Shown: piece after piece, positions 46,544 to 51,115 of the stretch
How positions within the stretch are numbered: position 1 is the first letter of the stretch
Layout of the letters: each line of letters opens with the position of its first letter
NCBI GenBank assembly: GCA_014804385.1
Contig: JAAUZW010000004.1
Span: 34,449-85,563, forward strand
Reading direction: 5' to 3'
DNA: 51,115 nucleotides
Origin: Lachnospiraceae bacterium
GTDB lineage: Bacteria > Bacillota > Clostridia > Lachnospirales > Lachnospiraceae
Program-made: the position numbers and the translations under genes
Notes under the pieces: model-generated
What the model was told of the DNA's origin: nothing
The model's database searches: none
The model's input: the letters and a program-made list of their open reading frames with translations, nothing else

Positions 46544-46840
46544 CTATCTTACTGCATCATAATGTGTCCACATACGAATAATTTTTATCGTTCCTTCATA
46601 TTCCACTCCATCCACTACAACCGATTCATGATACACCTGATAAACCAGTCTGTGCTGTATGCTAATCCTTCTGGAATAATAACCGGTTAAATTTCCAACC
46701 AAACTTTCATAGGCTGGCGGATTTTGAAAAGGATTTTCTGCTATCACCTGCAATAAGCTTTTTGCTTTTTGCTCAAGCCCGGCTCCCTTAAGCATTTTTT
46801 TATCTTTTTCAGCCTGTTTGCTAAATCTGATAATATACAT
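46544..46840 (-). CDS. Txe/YoeB-family toxin
   Basis: MYIIRFSKQAEKDKKMLKGAGLEQKAKSLLQVIAENPFQNPPAYESLVGNLTGYYSRRISIQHRLVYQV. Confidence 0.93.
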   Translation of the reverse strand: MYIIRFSKQAEKDKKMLKGAGLEQKAKSLLQVIAENPFQNPPAYESLVGNLTGYYSRRISIQHRLVYQVYHESVVVDGVEYEGTIKIIRMWTHYDAVR

Positions 46841-47095
46841 TTACCACTCCTCATTCGGATCATATGCAGAGCACTCTTCCAAAGACTCTTTTCCCGCTTC
46901 TAAAATACTTTCTGTCATACCCGGTATGGAATTCAAATATAAGGTTTCCTGAATGGCATTCCAGTCATCTTCAGATAACAGAACTCCGTTTTTTCCACGA
47001 TTGTTCGTAATGGTAATGGGTTGGCTGCTACTATTCACTTCTGATAATATTTGATAGATATTTTCTCTTGCCTTAGTTACGCTGATCGCAGTCAT
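46841..47095 (-). CDS. YefM/Phd-family antitoxin
   Basis: MTAISVTKARENIYQILSEVNSSSQPITITNNRGKNGVLLSEDDWNAIQETLYL; directly upstream of the toxin. Confidence 0.93.
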   Translation of the reverse strand: MTAISVTKARENIYQILSEVNSSSQPITITNNRGKNGVLLSEDDWNAIQETLYLNSIPGMTESILEAGKESLEECSAYDPNEEW

Positions 47096-47245
47096 GGTAT
47101 CAACTCCTTTCAGTTATATTATACCGTACGCTTTCGCGTACGTCAACAATCTTACTAATTTTGTCTTTCATGTCTTTCATGCAAAATATAATATCGCCAA
47201 CTACTTGCGCCTTCATACGCTTCTTCAAAAATGCTATACATCCAA

Positions 47246-47596
47246 TCATTTTGCGAACTCCTCCAACACCGGAAACTTCCCCTTAACCATGGCACACAAC
47301 GCCGCTCCCGCACATCCCCCGACAAAATTCAGGATCAGATCATCCACATCCACACTTCTGTCAATAAACAGCTGCCCCGCCTCGATCAATGCCGTAATAA
47401 GAAAGCATAGAAACAGCACACGTCCGACAGACTGATTTTTCTTCCACAGCAGGACTAACCCGAATCCCCACGGCATGAACATCACAATGTTCCCCACCAC
47501 ATTGACAAGAAATATATCCGGCATAAAATGGCGAAAGAAAGTGCCCTCAAAAGCCAGCGCCAGTAATGCCACAGTGAACAGTACAAAAACCGTCAA
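47246..47596 (-). CDS. VanZ-like family protein
   Basis: PDIFLVNVVGNIVMFMPWGFGLVLLWKKNQSVGRVLFLCFLITALIEAGQLFIDRSVDVDDLILNFVGGCAG. Confidence 0.88.
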   Translation of the reverse strand: MTVFVLFTVALLALAFEGTFFRHFMPDIFLVNVVGNIVMFMPWGFGLVLLWKKNQSVGRVLFLCFLITALIEAGQLFIDRSVDVDDLILNFVGGCAGAALCAMVKGKFPVLEEFAK

Positions 47597-47651
47597 CGCA
47601 GCTTCCCTCTTATCCCAGTGCCGCCCTTCCTTTCATAATAGCCCCCGTTTC

Positions 47652-48407
47652 TCACCCCACCTCCTGCCTCAAATGCAGTAAAATCCTCTTCTCCATGCGG
47701 CTCACCTGCACCTGGCTGATCCCCAAGGCCCTGGCCACCTCCACCTGGGTCTTTTCCTGAAAATAGCGCATATGGATGAGTTTCCTTTCCGTCTCCGGGA
47801 GCGTCGCTAAAAGCTGCTCCAGCAGCATATGATTTAAGATCTTTTCCTTCTCCGGATCCTCGTTTGCGCGGCTTACCCCCGCCGTGCAGCCGCCCGCGCC
47901 ATCCACCACCTGATCCACCAGATAGATTTCATTGCCGTCGGACTGATAGACCGACTTATAAATTGACTCCACCTCCACATTGGCGTCCAACGCCATCACG
48001 ATATCTTCCACCGACAGCGCCGTTTCCGCCGACAACTCCTGCAAAGTCGCCTCCCTGCCATAGAGCTGTGACAGCCGCTCGGCCGCCTGCTTGATCTTCC
48101 AGCCGTTCTCTTTCAGGGTACGGCTCACCTTCACCATGCCGTCATCTCTGAGAAACCGTTTGATCTCACCCTGGATCATCGGCACAGCATACGTACTAAA
48201 CCGCACGTCGAATTGCAGATCAAACTTGTCGATGGCCTTGATCAGGCCGATACAGCCGATCTGAAACAGATCCTCCGGATCGTATCCCCTCCCGATAAAT
48301 CGCTTGACAATATGGCGTACCAGTCCCAGATTTTCCTCTATCAGTATCTCTCTCGCCTCTTTATCTCCTGCCTGTGATCGTTCAATAAGTACGGCAGTCT
48401 CCTCCAT
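47652..48407 (-). CDS. sigF: RNA polymerase sigma-F factor
   Basis: Sigma-70 regions 2-4 (DPEDLFQIGCIGLIKAIDKFDLQFDVRFSTYAVPMIQGEIKRFLRDDG); directly downstream of spoIIAA-spoIIAB. Confidence 0.95.
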   Translation of the reverse strand: MEETAVLIERSQAGDKEAREILIEENLGLVRHIVKRFIGRGYDPEDLFQIGCIGLIKAIDKFDLQFDVRFSTYAVPMIQGEIKRFLRDDGMVKVSRTLKENGWKIKQAAERLSQLYGREATLQELSAETALSVEDIVMALDANVEVESIYKSVYQSDGNEIYLVDQVVDGAGGCTAGVSRANEDPEKEKILNHMLLEQLLATLPETERKLIHMRYFQEKTQVEVARALGISQVQVSRMEKRILLHLRQEVG

Positions 48408-48410
48408 ATG

Positions 48411-48899
48411 CTATTCCTCGCTGGCGATCCAGCTGCCCAGACCTATCTTTTTATACATACGCACCAACGTCCCCTGTCCCGGCTCAGAAAGCACCTCCAG
48501 GTCATCCATAAAGGCTTCCATAAAGGCAAACCCCATCCCGGAGCGCTCCCACTCCGGCCTGGTGGTGAAGAGGGGCTGCATCGCCCGGTCCACATCCTCT
48601 ATCCCTACGCCCCGGTCTATGATTTCCACTTCCAGTACATCTCCCTTCAGCTCGCAATTCATCAAAACACGCTCTGTGATACATCCCCTGTTCCCGTAGC
48701 CATGGATGATCGCATTGGTCACCGCCTCGGATACTGCGGTCTTTACATCGGACAGCTCCTCCAGCGTAGGATTCAACGGTGCGATAAACGCTGCCACCGC
48801 CATTCTGGCAAAGGATTCATTGTCTGACACCGCCGCAAACTCCAAACGCATTTCGTTTGTGATCTGTGTATAATCTTTCTTGTCTATAACCTCGATCAT
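48411..48899 (-). CDS. spoIIAB: Anti-sigma-F factor SpoIIAB
   Basis: [56 protein letters not shown] fold motifs. Confidence 0.95.
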   Translation of the reverse strand: MIEVIDKKDYTQITNEMRLEFAAVSDNESFARMAVAAFIAPLNPTLEELSDVKTAVSEAVTNAIIHGYGNRGCITERVLMNCELKGDVLEVEIIDRGVGIEDVDRAMQPLFTTRPEWERSGMGFAFMEAFMDDLEVLSEPGQGTLVRMYKKIGLGSWIASEE

Positions 48900-48914
48900 A
48901 TCTTCCTCCTTCTC

Positions 48915-49238
48915 TTACCTTTCATTTTGATTCTCAATCAGCTCCACAACATCTTCCAGCCCCGACAGCAAAAGCAGCCGGCGGATCCTGCTGCCCGCAT
49001 TGACTGCGTACACCTTCCCTCCAAAGCAGGAGATCTTCCGGTATCGTCCCAGAATGATGCCTACACCTGAGCTGTCCATAAAGGTCGTCCGTTCAAAATC
49101 GAATACCACATTTCCCACCTTTTTTGACATGATGTAGCGGTCCGCTCTTTTACTTATGTCAACCGATTTGTGGTGATCTATCTCAGTTGGCATCCTTATC
49201 ATCAAGTAGTTGTCAATTACTTTGAAATCTTCTTCCAT
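48915..49238 (-). CDS. spoIIAA: Anti-sigma-F factor antagonist SpoIIAA
   Basis: STAS domain; VVFDFERTTFMDSSGVGIILGRYRKISCFGGKVYAVN. Confidence 0.94.
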   Translation of the reverse strand: MEEDFKVIDNYLMIRMPTEIDHHKSVDISKRADRYIMSKKVGNVVFDFERTTFMDSSGVGIILGRYRKISCFGGKVYAVNAGSRIRRLLLLSGLEDVVELIENQNER

Positions 49239-49264
49239 ATTATGTAAACCCCTTTCCGTTCCAT

Positions 49265-49382
49265 TATAAGCAGACTCAGAATGCTTTGCATTCTTCGTTC
49301 GCGTTGCTCGTCATAAGCCGTCATCGACAGTTTTGCATGCAAGCATGCATCCTGTCCCTGCCGTCTTCTGACTCTGCTTATA
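49265..49382. repeat. Large quasi-palindrome (TATAAGCAGA family, copy 2)
   Basis: TATAAGCAGACTCAGA ... TCTGACTCTGCTTATA arms (one mismatch), inner AGAATGC-TTT-GCATTCT. Confidence 0.7.
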
Positions 49383-49474
49383 CGCGCAAAAAAGGACATG
49401 ACTTTTGCGTCACATCCTCTTTCGTATCTCTTTCAATTCACATTTCTTCCGTATTCTATATCAGGTATCCGGCG

Positions 49475-50911
49475 TTACTCCTCGGTACCTTCCATCTCCG
49501 CCAGAAATTTCTCCGACTTGTCAGCTTTCTCCGTGTTGGGGAACAACTCGATCACCTGCAGATAAGTCTCCTTTGCTTTATCTTCCTGTCCCATGCGGTA
49601 GTAGGAATTGGCCAGATCAAAGAGCGCCTGCCCATTCGTAGGATCATACTGATAAGCTTTTTTCAGATTCGGGATCGCATCCGCGTAATTCCCCGCCCAG
49701 AACGCCGCATGACCATCCTCATCATAAGCTGCCGCAATCTGCGGTCCTACCAGGGTTGAGAGCGTATGGTAAAGATTCTCAAAAGCCTCGGAATTCTCCT
49801 GTCCCTCTCCGTCTTCTCCTTCTTCCGCCATTGCACTCTCGATCTCCTCCAGATAATCCGCCACCACAGTGACATCCTCCGGATCCGTCAAATAAGCATT
49901 CGCCGCTTCCATCAGACTCTCTACGGAACGCAGCGTACCGTCCGTCCCCATATAGGCTGTCAGATTTTGCTGCAGTTCGCTGTTTTGCGTCTCTAACTCG
50001 GAGAGCTGCTGCTGCAATTCATCGATCGTAGCGCTCTTAACATCCGACTGCTCGCTGACTTTTTTGAGCTCCTCATCGATGTTCGCCTTCGCCGACTGTA
50101 TTCTGGCCGGCAGAATCAGGAAAAAGGCGATGGCTATACCGATAGCAAGACCAAGTCCCAGATTCAGCAGAGAAGTGACCCCTCTGCCCTCTTTCATATT
50201 GACAGGCTGGATGATCGTCTCATTGCCGCTCTGATACTTAATGATCTCCTCCGATTTTTTCTGCTTTTTGGAAGCATTCTTGACGCCCTCCTCCGGAAGG
50301 AGCATCTCGTCTACCTCTTTCAGATAACGCAGAGTCGCCGTATTGTTCGCATCGATCTCCAGACATTTGGTGAGTTCTCTCTTCGCCCGCTCCCACTCCT
50401 CGCTGTTGATATACAAAAGCGCCAACAGCTGATGCGCCCTGATAAATTTCGGGTTTAAAGAAAGCACCTTTTTCAACTGGATCACTGCCAGGTCAAGACT
50501 GTCCTGATTGCAGTAAGTAAGCGCCTGATTATACTTTTTGATAGTCTGGTTGATCGTATCCAGACGATTCTGATTGGTCTGGATCATGTTGATATAATCG
50601 TCCGCAATATTCTTCTTGGGACGCAGATTTTTACTGATGACCCATTCACTTAAAGCAGCCACCACCTCGCCGGTCTCAAAGTATACCAAACCTAAGAGAT
50701 TCCTGGCTTCTACATTATTTTTATCAAATTTAAGACTCTGCCGTAAACTCGTGATCGCACCCGTCAGGTCCCTGACGCCGGCCCGTTCCAATCCGTCGTT
50801 ATAAAAACGATTCGATATATATATAATCCTTTTATAAAGGGTTACATCGGCACCGCAGTTCGTGCAAAAATCGTGCTCGGACAGTGTACAGCCACACCGA
50901 TAACAAATCAT
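49475..50911 (-). CDS. Zinc-ribbon + TPR-repeat membrane protein
   Basis: N-term MICYRCGCTLSEHDFCTNCGADV; TPR motifs; TM GLGLAIGIAIAFFLILP; coiled coil. Confidence 0.82.
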   Translation of the reverse strand: MICYRCGCTLSEHDFCTNCGADVTLYKRIIYISNRFYNDGLERAGVRDLTGAITSLRQSLKFDKNNVEARNLLGLVYFETGEVVAALSEWVISKNLRPKKNIADDYINMIQTNQNRLDTINQTIKKYNQALTYCNQDSLDLAVIQLKKVLSLNPKFIRAHQLLALLYINSEEWERAKRELTKCLEIDANNTATLRYLKEVDEMLLPEEGVKNASKKQKKSEEIIKYQSGNETIIQPVNMKEGRGVTSLLNLGLGLAIGIAIAFFLILPARIQSAKANIDEELKKVSEQSDVKSATIDELQQQLSELETQNSELQQNLTAYMGTDGTLRSVESLMEAANAYLTDPEDVTVVADYLEEIESAMAEEGEDGEGQENSEAFENLYHTLSTLVGPQIAAAYDEDGHAAFWAGNYADAIPNLKKAYQYDPTNGQALFDLANSYYRMGQEDKAKETYLQVIELFPNTEKADKSEKFLAEMEGTEE

Positions 50912-50929
50912 CTATGTCAATCCTCTATT

Positions 50930-51076
50930 CTATTCTCCTGCTTTCTTCGATTCCTTGACGATCTTGACCATCAGGTCTGCCATATCCGTCAGATCCTGAT
51001 TGTAGATTGCCTCCTCCGCGTCCTCCACTTCCAGACTGGGGTGAAATTTTTTCAGTTCCTCTTCAAAATTGATCAT
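50930..51076 (-). CDS. 48-aa acidic protein (not in the supplied ORF track)
   Basis: MINFEEELKKFHPSLEVEDAEEAIYNQDLTDMADLMVKIVKESKKAGE*; AAGGAG SD just upstream. Confidence 0.6.
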   Translation of the reverse strand: MINFEEELKKFHPSLEVEDAEEAIYNQDLTDMADLMVKIVKESKKAGE

Positions 51077-51115
51077 CTTTAAGGCTCCTTAAAAGGGCTT
51101 TCACTTCGCCCACCA

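Noticed and set aside
1-51115. Prophage, ICE or IS elements
   Set aside because: No integrase, transposase, capsid or conjugation genes were recognised among the translated ORFs.

Overview
This 51 kb window looks like ordinary chromosome from a spore-forming, flagellated member of the Clostridia (Lachnospiraceae-like; the lineage is inferred from gene content). Most genes are on the minus strand. Recognisable loci are: an EF-G/TetM-like GTPase fragment; a chemoreceptor; spoVAA-AB-AC; a 1279-aa flagellin; a LacI/GH42 beta-galactosidase pair; tRNA-Trp; a pair of ABC exporter half-transporters; an LCP protein; radA and clpC; a purE-purM-purN-purD cluster; an M29-like aminopeptidase; pyrE; a NatA/NatB-type ABC system whose permease is fused to a CPBP protease; a MATE exporter overlapping a small kinase-like gene; an AgrC-like/LytTR two-component pair beside an unknown gene; a YefM/Txe-type toxin-antitoxin pair; and spoIIAA-AB-sigF. 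The observations most worth a second look are: (1) the giant flagellin, whose centre is built of about eight diverged modules and which has a sigma-D-like promoter upstream; (2) a modular multi-hairpin repeat carrying an extended -10 promoter, in three copies, each pointing at a nearby gene; (3) compound hairpins sharing AGAA(C/G)TTCT arms that sit at pur intercistronic junctions, starting at or next to the upstream gene's stop codon, and in the pyrE leader; (4) a perfect 22-bp palindrome over the -10 of the NatA-like promoter. No CRISPR array, rRNA, prophage or IS transposase was seen. All calls were made by eye, with no database search.
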